Assembly: GCF_001662485.1 (NCBI RefSeq)
Contig: NZ_JMTM01000070.1
Coordinates: 62,001 to 126,000, forward strand
Direction: 5' to 3'
DNA: 64,000 nucleotides
DNA from: Flavobacterium succinicans
Lineage (GTDB): Bacteria; Bacteroidota; Bacteroidia; Flavobacteriales; Flavobacteriaceae
The translations under genes and the position numbers were made by a program. The notes beneath the pieces are model-generated. The model saw nothing but the letters and a program-made list of their open reading frames with translations. It did no database searches and was not told where the DNA came from. Numbering within the stretch: the stretch's first letter is position 1; the number at the start of each line of letters is the position of its first letter. Below are positions 8,994-17,711 of this stretch, piece after piece.

Positions 8994-10109
8994 ATGAAAA
9001 AAGGAATTACTATAACTGTATTAGTCGTAATAGCACTAGTTTTTTTTGGCGCTTTGTACTACTTGTATACTAAAAATCAGGAGCCACCGGTAGTTTTTCA
9101 AACCGATAAAACAGAAAATAAAACTATTGTAAAAACAACTATCGCTACAGGTAATATCGTTCCTGACGAAGAGGTATTGATTAAGCCTAATATTTCTGGA
9201 ATTATTGAAGAAGTATACATTAAAGCTGGCGAGACAATTAAAGCTGGTGATTTGATTGCTAAAATTAAAGTTGTAGCGAATGTTTCTACTTTGAATAATA
9301 CGCAAAATCAAGTGCAAACGGCCAAAATCGATTTGGATAACCAAGAAAAATTATTTCAAAGGCAAAAAACATTATTCGATAAAGGTGTGATTTCTGCTAA
9401 TGATTTTGACGCTGCTCAAGTAGCATATAAACAAGCAAAACAAAACTATGTTGCAGCTAAAAAAAGCAACGATATCGTAAAAACAGGTACTACATCTGGA
9501 ATGGGTAACTATGCGAACACTTTGATTCGTTCTACGGTAAACGGAATGGTATTAGATGTCCCCGTGAAAGTAGGAAATCAAGTTATTGAAAGTAACAATT
9601 TCAATGAAGGAACGACTATTGCAAGTGTAGCCGACGTTGGAAGAATGATTTTTGTTGGAAAAATCGACGAATCTGAAGTGGGTAAAATAAAAGAAAATTT
9701 GCCAATTGAGATTACGGTTGGTGCTATCGAAAACAAAAAATTCGATGCGGTTTTGAATTACATTGCTCCAAAGGGAAAAACCGAAAATGGCGCGATTCAA
9801 TTTGAAATCAAAGCAAAAATGACCAATCGCGATAACACCTTTATTAGAGCAGGATTAAGCGCAAATGCTTCTATTATTTTGGAAAAAGCCGATAAAGTTT
9901 TGGCTATCAAAGAAGCGTTAGTACAATTTGATAAAAAAACTCAGAAACCTTATGTTGAAGTCCAAACAGGACCACAAAAATTTGTTCGTAAAGATTTGGT
10001 TTTGGGTGTAAGCGATGGAATTTATGTTCAGATAAAAAGCGGAATTAAAGATACAGACAAGATAAAAGTATGGAATCAAGGATTGTTAACCGAAGAGCCC
10101 AAGCCCTAA
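8994..10109 (+). CDS. Periplasmic adaptor (HlyD/MacA family), first of two
   Basis: 371 aa membrane-fusion protein that links the inner-membrane transporter to TolC. N-terminal anchor (residues 6-25), a lipoyl-like half-motif (VLIKPNISGIIEEVYIKAGETIKAGDLIAKI), a coiled-coil hairpin (about residues 105-165), the second lipoyl half (IRSTVNGMVLDVPVKVGNQVIE) and beta-barrel domains follow in order. Same transcript as the ABC genes. A later gene (11565) encodes a second adaptor. Confidence 0.92.
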   Translation: MKKGITITVLVVIALVFFGALYYLYTKNQEPPVVFQTDKTENKTIVKTTIATGNIVPDEEVLIKPNISGIIEEVYIKAGETIKAGDLIAKIKVVANVSTLNNTQNQVQTAKIDLDNQEKLFQRQKTLFDKGVISANDFDAAQVAYKQAKQNYVAAKKSNDIVKTGTTSGMGNYANTLIRSTVNGMVLDVPVKVGNQVIESNNFNEGTTIASVADVGRMIFVGKIDESEVGKIKENLPIEITVGAIENKKFDAVLNYIAPKGKTENGAIQFEIKAKMTNRDNTFIRAGLSANASIILEKADKVLAIKEALVQFDKKTQKPYVEVQTGPQKFVRKDLVLGVSDGIYVQIKSGIKDTDKIKVWNQGLLTEEPKP

Positions 10110-10135
10110 TTAAGCCCCACAAACTAGTTGCTAAT

Positions 10136-10169
10136 TTTGAAAAAATGTTAAATTTGTGCAGTATATTTG
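10136..10169 (+). promoter_or_regulatory. Candidate internal promoter upstream of tolC
   Basis: TTTG (10136-10139), 22 bases, then TATATTTG (10162-10169) fits the known Bacteroidota -33/-7 pattern TTG-N17-23-TAnnTTTG. Transcription would begin just upstream of the ATG at 10191 and beyond the alternative start at 10167, which also supports the chosen tolC start. Confidence 0.5.
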
Positions 10170-10190
10170 TTGCACTTTCATTCCCGATTT

Positions 10191-11558
10191 ATGAAAAAAA
10201 ATAATTATTTAAGTTTAGTGTTCTTTTTGTTCGCTTCCGTTGTTGGAACGGCACAAACTAAAACCTGGACTTTAGAAGAGTGTGTAAAATATGCGATAGA
10301 AAATAATATTTCTATCAAAAACACCGCGCTAGATATCAAAACTGCTGAGATTAATAAAAAAGGGGCAGTGGGAAATTTTATTCCTTCGCTAAATGCTAAT
10401 ACTTCACACTCATGGAATATTGGTTTAAACCAGGATATTACAACCGGTTTACTGCGAAATCAAACCACTCAGTTTACTTCTGTAGGAGGAACATTAGGTG
10501 TTGATATTTATAAAGGCTTGCAAAATCAAAATACGTTGCGTAGAGCAAATTTAGCCATTGTAGCTTCAAAATATCAATTGCTTAAAATGCAAGAAGATAT
10601 TGCTCTTAATGTAGCAAATGCCTTTTTACAAATTTTGTTTAACAAAGAAAATTTAAAAGTTCAAAAAGAGCAGTTGGCCATTACTGAAAAGCAATTGACT
10701 CGTTCTGAGGAATTAGTGAAGGCAGGATCCATACCAAGGGGAGATGTTTTAGACATAAAGGCAACCGTGGCTACTAATAAACAGAATGTAGTCACAGCTG
10801 AAAACGCTTTATTGATTTCAAAATTGAGTTTAGCCCAATTGTTACAGTTGAAAGATTTTTATGATTTTGATGTAATAGACAATCAAAGTATTAAGGATGA
10901 AAATAATATTTTGGCTCAACCTGCCACAGCTATTTATGATAAAGCAAAAGAATCAAGAACTGAGTTGAAAATTGCTAAAACGAATTTAGAAGTAGCTCAA
11001 AAAGATTTGGCCATTGCCAAAGGAGCTTTTCAACCAACCTTGCAAGGGTTTTACAATTATAATACAAGGATTGCTTATGCTGATAGAATTGGTTTAGATC
11101 AAAATGGTAATCCAGTTACTAAATCAGCTTTGCCTTTTTGGGATCAGTTTAGAGATAATAAAGGACAAGCATTTGGTGCACAATTATCAATTCCAATTTT
11201 TAATGGATGGTCGGTAAAGAATAATGTTGAGCGCAACAAAGTCAATTTAGAGAAATCTAAAATAGCTTTGGAACAACAAGAATTAGATTTACAAAGAAAT
11301 GTGTACACGGCTTTTACCGATGCTAAAGGTGCTTTAAAAACACACGAATCGGCTATTGTTGCCTTGGAGTCTAGACAAGAAGCGTTCAATTACGCGAAAG
11401 AACGTTATGCGGTGGGGATGATGAATTCCTTCGATTTTAATCAAGCACAAACATTGTTGACCAATGCACAATCAGAAGTAATCCGAACCAAATACGACTA
11501 TATTTTTAAAATTAAAATACTTGAATTCTATTTTGGAATTCCAATCTTAAAAAACTAA
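10191..11558 (+). CDS. TolC family outer-membrane efflux protein
   Basis: 455 aa outer-membrane channel for the upstream ABC exporter. Start at ATG 10191 gives a clean signal peptide (NNYLSLVFFLFASVVGTAQ); the in-frame ATG at 10167 would add eight residues in front of it. The mature protein begins TKTWTLEECVKYAIENN, the usual OEP opening, and two halves of long amphipathic helices follow (about residues 30-225 and 240-450). It is 81 bases after the first adaptor and 6 bases before the second. Confidence 0.92.
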   Translation: MKKNNYLSLVFFLFASVVGTAQTKTWTLEECVKYAIENNISIKNTALDIKTAEINKKGAVGNFIPSLNANTSHSWNIGLNQDITTGLLRNQTTQFTSVGGTLGVDIYKGLQNQNTLRRANLAIVASKYQLLKMQEDIALNVANAFLQILFNKENLKVQKEQLAITEKQLTRSEELVKAGSIPRGDVLDIKATVATNKQNVVTAENALLISKLSLAQLLQLKDFYDFDVIDNQSIKDENNILAQPATAIYDKAKESRTELKIAKTNLEVAQKDLAIAKGAFQPTLQGFYNYNTRIAYADRIGLDQNGNPVTKSALPFWDQFRDNKGQAFGAQLSIPIFNGWSVKNNVERNKVNLEKSKIALEQQELDLQRNVYTAFTDAKGALKTHESAIVALESRQEAFNYAKERYAVGMMNSFDFNQAQTLLTNAQSEVIRTKYDYIFKIKILEFYFGIPILKN

Positions 11559-11564
11559 TACATT

Positions 11565-12860
11565 ATGTCTAAGAAAACTATTTATATACTTTTAGCCGTT
11601 GCCGTTGTCTTAATAGGAACCTTAGTAGGGCTTTCCAAATCAGGAGTAATTGGAAATAAAGATAAAGGAACCGAAATTGAAATTGCCAATGTGGCTGCAT
11701 CTACCATTGTAGAAACCGTTTCTGCTACTGGAAAAATACAACCCGAAATTGAAGTAAAAATATCTTCTGAAGTATCTGGAGAAATTATTGCATTGAATGT
11801 AAAAGAAGGACAAGTGGTAAAAAAAGGAGATTTATTGGTTAAAATAAATCCAGATTTATACACCTCTAGTTATAACAGAACGATATCCAATTTGTCAGGA
11901 ACCAAAGCAGGTTTAAGCCAATCTGAAGCTTCTTACAAAGAAGCCAAAGCCAATTATGACCGAAACAAATCATTGTATGATAAAGGTATTATTTCAAGAG
12001 CAGATTGGGACAAAGCGATAGCTTCTTTTGAAGTAGCCAAAGCCAACAAACAAAACGCTTATTACAACGTACAGAGTGCTTCTGCAACAGTCCTTGAAGC
12101 TAAAGATAACTTAGGTAGAACCACTATTTATGCGCCTGCTGATGGTACTATTTCTGTATTGAATGTAGAATTAGGAGAACGTGTTTTGGGAACGCAACAA
12201 ATGGCAGGAACCGAGATTTTACGCGTAGCCAATTTGAACAATATGGAGGTTGAAGTAGATGTAAACGAAAATGACATTGTAAAAATAAAGGTTGGTGACA
12301 AAGCGAATGTAGAGGTAGATGCTTATTTGAAAAAACAATTCAAAGGCGTTGTAACTAGTATTTCAAATTCAGCTAGTTCTACTTTAACGGCGGATCAGGT
12401 GACTAACTTTAAAGTAAAAGTTAGAATTTTGAAAGAGTCTTATCAAGATTTATTACAAGGTAAGCCAAGTACTTATTCGCCTTTTAGACCGGGAATGACT
12501 GCTACAGTTGATATTATTACGAATACTAAATCGAATATTTTAACTGTGCCAATTAGTTCAGTAGTTGTAAAATCAGATACCGCTGCGGTAAAAGAAATTA
12601 AAGTAGAGGATCCTAATGACGAAAAATCAAAACCGAAAAGCGATAAAAAATTCGAATGTGTTTTTGTGAAAGTTGGCAATAAAGCAAAAATTAGAGTAAT
12701 CAAAACTGGTATTCAGGATGATACCAATATTGAGGTTTTATCGGGCTTGAAAAAGGGAGATGTAGTTATTACTGGGCCTTATACAACGGTTTCTAAAGAG
12801 CTCAATTCAGGGGATAAAGTCTCCTTGAAAACCGATAATGCAAAAGAAGGAAAGAAATAA
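11565..12860 (+). CDS. Periplasmic adaptor (HlyD/MacA family), second of two
   Basis: 431 aa. N-terminal anchor (residues 5-23), lipoyl half-motif (IKISSEVSGEIIALNVKEGQVVKKGDLL region), coiled-coil hairpin around residues 100-185, second lipoyl half with APADGTISVLNVELGERV, and a C-terminal barrel domain containing a Lys/Asp-rich loop (VEDPNDEKSKPKSDKK). It ends the operon. Why one exporter should have two adaptors is unclear: they may form a heteromer or serve alternative partners. Confidence 0.92.
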   Translation: MSKKTIYILLAVAVVLIGTLVGLSKSGVIGNKDKGTEIEIANVAASTIVETVSATGKIQPEIEVKISSEVSGEIIALNVKEGQVVKKGDLLVKINPDLYTSSYNRTISNLSGTKAGLSQSEASYKEAKANYDRNKSLYDKGIISRADWDKAIASFEVAKANKQNAYYNVQSASATVLEAKDNLGRTTIYAPADGTISVLNVELGERVLGTQQMAGTEILRVANLNNMEVEVDVNENDIVKIKVGDKANVEVDAYLKKQFKGVVTSISNSASSTLTADQVTNFKVKVRILKESYQDLLQGKPSTYSPFRPGMTATVDIITNTKSNILTVPISSVVVKSDTAAVKEIKVEDPNDEKSKPKSDKKFECVFVKVGNKAKIRVIKTGIQDDTNIEVLSGLKKGDVVITGPYTTVSKELNSGDKVSLKTDNAKEGKK

Positions 12861-12879
12861 AATCATAGTCTAACAACTT

Positions 12880-12916
12880 AAAAAATCACAATCGTCAAAG
12901 AAGATTGTGATTTTTT
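12880..12916 (+). terminator. Terminator of the ABC efflux operon
   Basis: A 14-bp inverted repeat (AAAAAATCACAATC / GATTGTGATTTTTT) with a 9-base loop ends in six T. It lies just after the second adaptor and just before tsaB. Confidence 0.85.
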
Positions 12917-12936
12917 AAGTTTATACAATTTACGTT

Positions 12937-13602
12937 TTGGCATACTTATTAAATATTGAAACAGCTACTAAGAATTGTTCCGTGTCTTTAGCGAAAGATG
13001 GGGCTACACTTTTATGCAAAGAGATGTCCGAGGAGGGTTATTCTCACGCCGAACGCTTACACGTTTTTATAGAGGAAATAATTCAAGAGGCAGGAATTGC
13101 TTTTAAAGACCTTAATGCCATTGCTGTTAGTCAAGGCCCCGGTTCGTATACAGGATTACGAATAGGTGTTTCGGCGGCCAAGGGCTTGTGTTATGCTTTG
13201 GATATTCCGTTGATTGCGATTGATACTCTGCAAACTTTAGCTAGACAAGTAAAGCAAACAGATGGTTGTATCGTTCCAATGATTGATGCCAGAAGAATGG
13301 AAGTATACAGTGCTATTTTTGATGCCAATTATGAGCAGAAGAGAGCCATTCAAGCCGAAGTGATCACTGAAAATTCGTTTGCCGATAGTAAAGAGACCCT
13401 CTATTTTATTGGGGATTGCAATGAAAAATGTAAAACGGTACTTTCCGCTCCTAATTTTGTCTTTTTAGAAGGGATTCAATATCCGTCTGCCAAAGAAATG
13501 AGTGCTTTGAGTTTTGAGAAATACCAAAAAAGCGACACCGTAGATGTCGCTTATTTTGAACCTTTTTACTTGAAAGATTTTATGATTACTACTAAAAAGT
13601 AA
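12937..13602 (+). CDS. tsaB: tRNA threonylcarbamoyladenosine biosynthesis protein TsaB
   Basis: 221 aa ASKHA-fold partner of TsaD, needed for the t6A37 modification of ANN-decoding tRNAs in the cytoplasm. The N-terminal LNIETATKNCSVSLAKDG and the central SQGPGSYTGLRIGVSAAKGLCYALDIP are characteristic. The start is a TTG at 12937; an in-frame stop lies at 12916, and no ATG is available before the conserved region. It sits directly behind the efflux-operon terminator. Confidence 0.95.
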   Translation: MAYLLNIETATKNCSVSLAKDGATLLCKEMSEEGYSHAERLHVFIEEIIQEAGIAFKDLNAIAVSQGPGSYTGLRIGVSAAKGLCYALDIPLIAIDTLQTLARQVKQTDGCIVPMIDARRMEVYSAIFDANYEQKRAIQAEVITENSFADSKETLYFIGDCNEKCKTVLSAPNFVFLEGIQYPSAKEMSALSFEKYQKSDTVDVAYFEPFYLKDFMITTKK

Positions 13603-13604
13603 TT

Positions 13605-14429
13605 TTAGTTTTGAATTGAAGATTCCCTAACATAAGGTTGTATTGTAATACCAGCAGCATCAAAAGCCAATTTGCAATTTTCTAATGTTTCTGAAAAGAC
13701 AGCGCCAAAATCCTCATTTTTAGCCCACGGACGCACCGCTAGTTGAATTGCGTTATCGGTTAAGTTTTTTACGGTAACTTCTGGTGCTGGATTAGACAAA
13801 ACTTTTGGGTTACTTCGCATAACTTCTGCAATAATCTCCTTAGCTTTTTTGATATCTGTTTCATATGAAATGGCGATAGTCAAGTCGGCTCTGCGTTGCC
13901 CTTGTGTTGAATAATTGATAATAGTTCCGTTGGATAAAATGCCATTCGGTATAAAAATGGTTTGATTGTTTGCGGTAACCAGTTTGGTTACAAAAATTTG
14001 TATTTCTAAAACTGTGGCAATTTGACCTTGAGCTTCGATAGTATCGCCAACTTTGAAGGGTTTAAAAAGAATGATTAACATTCCTCCCGCAAAATTTGAA
14101 AGAGAGCCTTGAAGCGATAAACCAACAGCCAATCCCATAGCTCCTAAAATAGCAACAAAAGAAGAGGTTTCTACGCCAAGCTTCGATATGAAAGCAATAA
14201 ATAAAAGGATTCGCAATGCCCAAATCAGAATATCGGCTAAAAATTTCGTGAGTGTGGGGTCTAAATTTCTTTTGACCATTATTTTTTTGATCAATCGAGT
14301 GATTAATCTGATGGCGTAAATACCAACAATCAGAATTACAAATGCCGAAATAATTTTTGGAGAATAATCAAGAACGGCATTCCAAAGTAGCGATGCGTAA
14401 TTGGTTAATTGGTTTGGGTTTACTTCCAT
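13605..14429 (-). CDS. Mechanosensitive ion channel of the MscS family
   Basis: 274 aa, the length of E. coli MscS. Three membrane helices lie in the first 120 residues, and the third, pore-lining helix is rich in Gly and Ala (AILGAMGLAVGLSLQGSLSNFAGGMLIILFKPFKVGDTIE), followed by the beta domain (IFVTKLVTANNQTIFIPNG) and a C-terminal alpha-beta domain. It releases solutes on hypo-osmotic shock. It converges on tsaB with a 2-base gap. Confidence 0.95.
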   Translation of the reverse strand: MEVNPNQLTNYASLLWNAVLDYSPKIISAFVILIVGIYAIRLITRLIKKIMVKRNLDPTLTKFLADILIWALRILLFIAFISKLGVETSSFVAILGAMGLAVGLSLQGSLSNFAGGMLIILFKPFKVGDTIEAQGQIATVLEIQIFVTKLVTANNQTIFIPNGILSNGTIINYSTQGQRRADLTIAISYETDIKKAKEIIAEVMRSNPKVLSNPAPEVTVKNLTDNAIQLAVRPWAKNEDFGAVFSETLENCKLAFDAAGITIQPYVRESSIQN

Positions 14430-14445
14430 ACTACCTGTTTTTTTA

Positions 14446-14473
14446 TTAAAAAAACCTTCTCAACGAGAAGGTT
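14446..14473 (-). terminator. Terminator of the helical protein gene (minus strand)
   Basis: AAACCTTCTC / GAGAAGGTTT stem with a short loop; on the minus strand it is followed by a T-run. It separates the 14505-14948 gene from mscS downstream. Confidence 0.8.
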
Positions 14474-14504
14474 TGTGATCTGCAAAAGTACAATTATTTA
14501 GAAA

Positions 14505-14948
14505 TTATTTTGTGGCTTCATCTATGTCTTTTTTAATTTCGTTTGCTTTTTCTGTGACATCTTCTTCTGCTTTTTCTGTAACTGCTTCAGTTTTTTCTTT
14601 TACTTGATCCAGCAAATCTCCAAGTACAGTTTCTGCTTTGTCTGCATATTCATTAATGATTTCTTTGGTTTGATTGGCATATTCTTCTGCTTTTTCTATA
14701 ACTGGAGTAGCTGCAGTACTTACTTTATCAATAGTTTCATCAGCTAATTTTTCTGCTTTTTCAAGGTATGGTGCGGCGGTTTCTTTTACCTTTTCAAAGG
14801 ATTCATCCGCAAATTTCAAGGCACTATCGATATGAGGTGCTGCGGCTTCTTTTACTTCTTCAAATGTTGATTCAGCTTCTTTGGCTACCTCTGTTGCCGA
14901 TTCCTTTGCTGATCCAAATAGATTTTTAAAAAATGATGTGATACCCAT
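14505..14948 (-). CDS. Ala/Glu/Lys-rich helical repeat protein
   Basis: 147 aa. After MGITSFFKNLFGSAKE the protein is made of imperfect 20-25-residue repeats such as AAAPHIDSALKFADESFEKVKE and TAAPYLEKAEKLADETIDKV, all strongly helical and charged, with a Pro in three units. There is no signal peptide or membrane helix. The pattern resembles apolipoprotein-like, LEA-like or YtxH-like stress proteins; no specific function can be assigned. It is monocistronic with its own terminator. Confidence 0.75.
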   Translation of the reverse strand: MGITSFFKNLFGSAKESATEVAKEAESTFEEVKEAAAPHIDSALKFADESFEKVKETAAPYLEKAEKLADETIDKVSTAATPVIEKAEEYANQTKEIINEYADKAETVLGDLLDQVKEKTEAVTEKAEEDVTEKANEIKKDIDEATK

Positions 14949-15059
14949 GGTATTTGATAGTTAAAATTAGTACACAATGATAAACAATTTATTATGAAAA
15001 TCTTTCGTTGTTGTTTTTAAAATAACTGAAAATTAACTATTTATATATTTTGAAAACAA

Positions 15060-15083
15060 AAAAGCGCCTCTGTTGAGACGCTT
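15060..15083 (-). terminator. Terminator of the Nfu gene (minus strand)
   Basis: AAAGCG(C)CTC / GAG(A)CGCTTT stem with a TGTT loop, followed on the minus strand by six T, 20 bases after the stop of the Nfu gene. Confidence 0.8.
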
Positions 15084-15102
15084 TAGTTAAAGTTGAGAGG
15101 CT

Positions 15103-15996
15103 TTAGACGGCTTCTACTTTTATATTGTCATTATTCAACATACTTTTAAGCATATTTTCAATACCACTTTTCAAGGTGAAAGTTGAAGAAGGGCAACCAT
15201 TACAAGCTCCTTGCATCATTACTTTTACGGTATCAGTCTGGTCGTCATAAGAATCAAAAACAATATTTCCACCATCAGCAGCTACTGCGGGTTTTACATA
15301 TTCTTCTAAAATGTTAATGATCTTTTGAGAAGTCTCGTCTAGGTTATCAAAGTTTTGATCTTTTATTTTTTCATCTTTCAATGCGATATCTAAAAGTGAT
15401 TCATCGATAACTGTCCCACCATTTTCGATAAATTGTTTGATAAATGTTCTTAGTTCTAAGGTGATTTCTTGCCAGTCGTTAATTTCATATTTTGTTACCG
15501 AAACATAATTCTCATCGATGAAAACTTCTTTTACATAAGGGAATTTAAATAATTCTTGAGCTAAAGGTGAAGAAGAAGTCTGGTCAATATTTTTATATTC
15601 GATAGGTGTTTTTGTAAGCATTCTGCTAACAACAAATTTCAGTGCAGCTGGGTTTGGAGTAGTTTCTCCATAAACCGTTATAGGTTGTTTTTTGCTTCTG
15701 TTTTCATCAACCGTTAGGATTGTTCCTCCATCATTTACAAATTTCTCAATTTGTTCTGCAACGGCCTCTTTTACATCGTCCCATTCTACAATGCTAAAGC
15801 GTTCGATTGCAATGAAATTCCCCGAAATGTATACGGTTTTTACGAATGGCAAATAAAATAATTGTTGCGCCAATGGAGCATTTTTTGTCTCATCAATGTT
15901 CTTGAATTCGTAGTTTTCATTTTGTGTAATGAAATCAGGAAATTCAAATTTCAATATCGTTGGATTTTGGGTTTCCTTTATAGTTATTTTTGTCAT
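15103..15996 (-). CDS. Nfu-type iron-sulfur scaffold with duplicated N-terminal domain
   Basis: 297 aa Fe-S cluster carrier. The C-terminal NifU-like domain holds the cluster cysteines in GACNGC (Cys265 and Cys268). In front of it are two tandem Nfu_N-type domains: residues 4-95 (TILKFEFPDFI, APLAQQLFYLPFVKTVYISGNFIAIERF) and about 107-200 (AALKFVVSRML, SPLAQELFKFPYVKEVFIDENYVSVTKY) are clear repeats of one another. Cytoplasmic, probably delivering clusters to apo-proteins. TAATTTTG at the complement of 16013-16020 could be its -7 element. Monocistronic. Confidence 0.93.
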   Translation of the reverse strand: MTKITIKETQNPTILKFEFPDFITQNENYEFKNIDETKNAPLAQQLFYLPFVKTVYISGNFIAIERFSIVEWDDVKEAVAEQIEKFVNDGGTILTVDENRSKKQPITVYGETTPNPAALKFVVSRMLTKTPIEYKNIDQTSSSPLAQELFKFPYVKEVFIDENYVSVTKYEINDWQEITLELRTFIKQFIENGGTVIDESLLDIALKDEKIKDQNFDNLDETSQKIINILEEYVKPAVAADGGNIVFDSYDDQTDTVKVMMQGACNGCPSSTFTLKSGIENMLKSMLNNDNIKVEAV

Positions 15997-16154
15997 GACT
16001 TATTATTTTTCGCAAAATTACTAAAGTTATTTTCTACTAATACCTATATTTGGTTTTTTATAAGATTAATTAATAATAAACAGGAATAATAAGTATTAAC
16101 TTCAACCATTTGTCTTGTTTTTTGGTCTATCGATTTCATTAATAGTATTACTAA

Positions 16155-17153
16155 ATGTATATAAAATTTAAGTTTTTAAGTCTAGTTCTTTTTGTGATAG
16201 GGTTTGCCAATGCGCAAGAAGGAGTACCTGTTTATTCTGATTATTTATCCGATAATTATTATTTAATTCACCCTTCCATGGCTGGCGCTTCTAATTGCGC
16301 AAAAATACGCTTGACGGCAAGAAAACAATGGTTTGGTCAAGATGATGCTCCACAATTGCAAACGTTGAGTTTTAACGGACGTGTTTCAGATAGAGCTGGA
16401 GCCGGGATTATTGTTTTTAACGATAAAAATGGATACCATTCTCAAAAAGGATTGAAAGTTTCATACGCATATCATCTTTTGTTTTCTCGTGATGAAATTG
16501 ACTTGAATCAATTGTCTTTTGGTTTGAGTGCTGGCGTAATTCAAAGTCAATTGGATGAAACAGCATTTTTGAATTCAGGCGATTTTGATCCCAATATTAA
16601 TGGAACTATAGTTCAAAGAGATTCTTACTTAAATTTCGACTTTGGCGCTTCGTATAATTACTTGAATTTTTATGCGCATGCTACTGTAAAGAATGTGGTA
16701 GAAACTCGAAGAGCAATTTATAGTGTCTATGAAAGTGACAATTTGAGGAAATATCTATTGAGTGCTGGTTATATTTTTGGAAACAAAGAGAAGGTACTGT
16801 GGGAGCCTTCTGTTCTGTTTCAATTAACAGAGAAAACTCAAGAAAAAACAATTGATGTGAATTTAAAAGCCTACAAAAATCTAGATTTTGGAAGTATATG
16901 GGGAGGATTGTCGTATAGAAGAAGTTTAGATGGTGCCGAATACATCAATAATAATAGTGTGGCTACTCAGAAATTGCAGTTTTTTAGTCCTATCGTTGGT
17001 TTGAACTATAATAACTTCATGTTAGCCTACACGTATTCTCAAGTAGCAGGAGCCGTTCGTTTTGATAATGGAGGGTATCACCAAATTACTTTAGGGTTGA
17101 ACCTGTTTTGTAAACGAGAAAAATACGATTGTAATTGTCCTGCAATTAATTAA
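16155..17153 (+). CDS. PorP/SprF family T9SS outer-membrane protein
   Basis: 332 aa. Signal peptide (residues 1-20, ending FANAQ) is followed by the PorP/SprF opening: PVYSDYLSDNYYLIHPSMAGASNCAKIRLTARKQWFG, then many short amphipathic beta strands typical of an outer-membrane barrel. In F. johnsoniae SprF is needed to secrete SprB by T9SS; genomes carry many paralogs, usually beside a large adhesin gene. No adhesin gene is present here, so its partner is unknown. The C-terminus is Cys-rich (CKREKYDCNCPAIN). Confidence 0.9.
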   Translation: MYIKFKFLSLVLFVIGFANAQEGVPVYSDYLSDNYYLIHPSMAGASNCAKIRLTARKQWFGQDDAPQLQTLSFNGRVSDRAGAGIIVFNDKNGYHSQKGLKVSYAYHLLFSRDEIDLNQLSFGLSAGVIQSQLDETAFLNSGDFDPNINGTIVQRDSYLNFDFGASYNYLNFYAHATVKNVVETRRAIYSVYESDNLRKYLLSAGYIFGNKEKVLWEPSVLFQLTEKTQEKTIDVNLKAYKNLDFGSIWGGLSYRRSLDGAEYINNNSVATQKLQFFSPIVGLNYNNFMLAYTYSQVAGAVRFDNGGYHQITLGLNLFCKREKYDCNCPAIN

Positions 17154-17171
17154 TTCCTTAAATCCCAAGTT

Positions 17172-17690
17172 ATGTTAATTAAATCTGTTAATGGGAAGTC
17201 TCCCAAAATTCCAACTGATTGTTATGTTGCCGAAAATGCCACTATTGTAGGAGAGGTTTCTTTCGGGGAATCCTGTAGTGTTTGGTTCAATGCTGTGGTG
17301 AGAGGTGATGTTAATTCAATTTCGATAGGGAATAAGGTCAATATTCAAGATGGTGCAGTGATTCATTGTACTTACCAAAAGCATCCAACGGTGATAGGTA
17401 ATAATGTATCTATTGGACATAATGCAATTGTTCATGGATGTACGATTCATGACAATGTTTTAATCGGAATGGGAGCCATTGTGATGGATAATTGTGTGAT
17501 TGAAAGTAATGCTATCGTTGCAGCTGGTTCTGTGATTACACAAAACACTATTGTGCCTTCAGGGACGATTTTTGCTGGAGTTCCTGCAAAAAAAGTAAAA
17601 GATATTGATCAATCTGATTTTGCTGGCGAAATCGAACGTATTTCTAATAATTACGTCATGTACTCAAGCTGGTTTAAAGAAGAAAACTAA
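17172..17690 (+). CDS. Gamma-carbonic-anhydrase-like hexapeptide protein
   Basis: 172 aa left-handed beta-helix protein of the YrdA/PaaY group. Hexapeptide repeats run through the whole length, and metal-binding histidines fit the family: HCTYQKH, then IGHNAIVHG. The C-terminus has VPAKKVKDI and a helical tail. The reaction is uncertain; relatives are trimeric Zn proteins, some with carbonic anhydrase or thioesterase activity. The gene follows the PorP/SprF gene by 18 bases, but the link looks incidental. Confidence 0.92.
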   Translation: MLIKSVNGKSPKIPTDCYVAENATIVGEVSFGESCSVWFNAVVRGDVNSISIGNKVNIQDGAVIHCTYQKHPTVIGNNVSIGHNAIVHGCTIHDNVLIGMGAIVMDNCVIESNAIVAAGSVITQNTIVPSGTIFAGVPAKKVKDIDQSDFAGEIERISNNYVMYSSWFKEEN

Positions 17691-17711
17691 TTATTAAAAT
17701 CCCTTTTAAAA

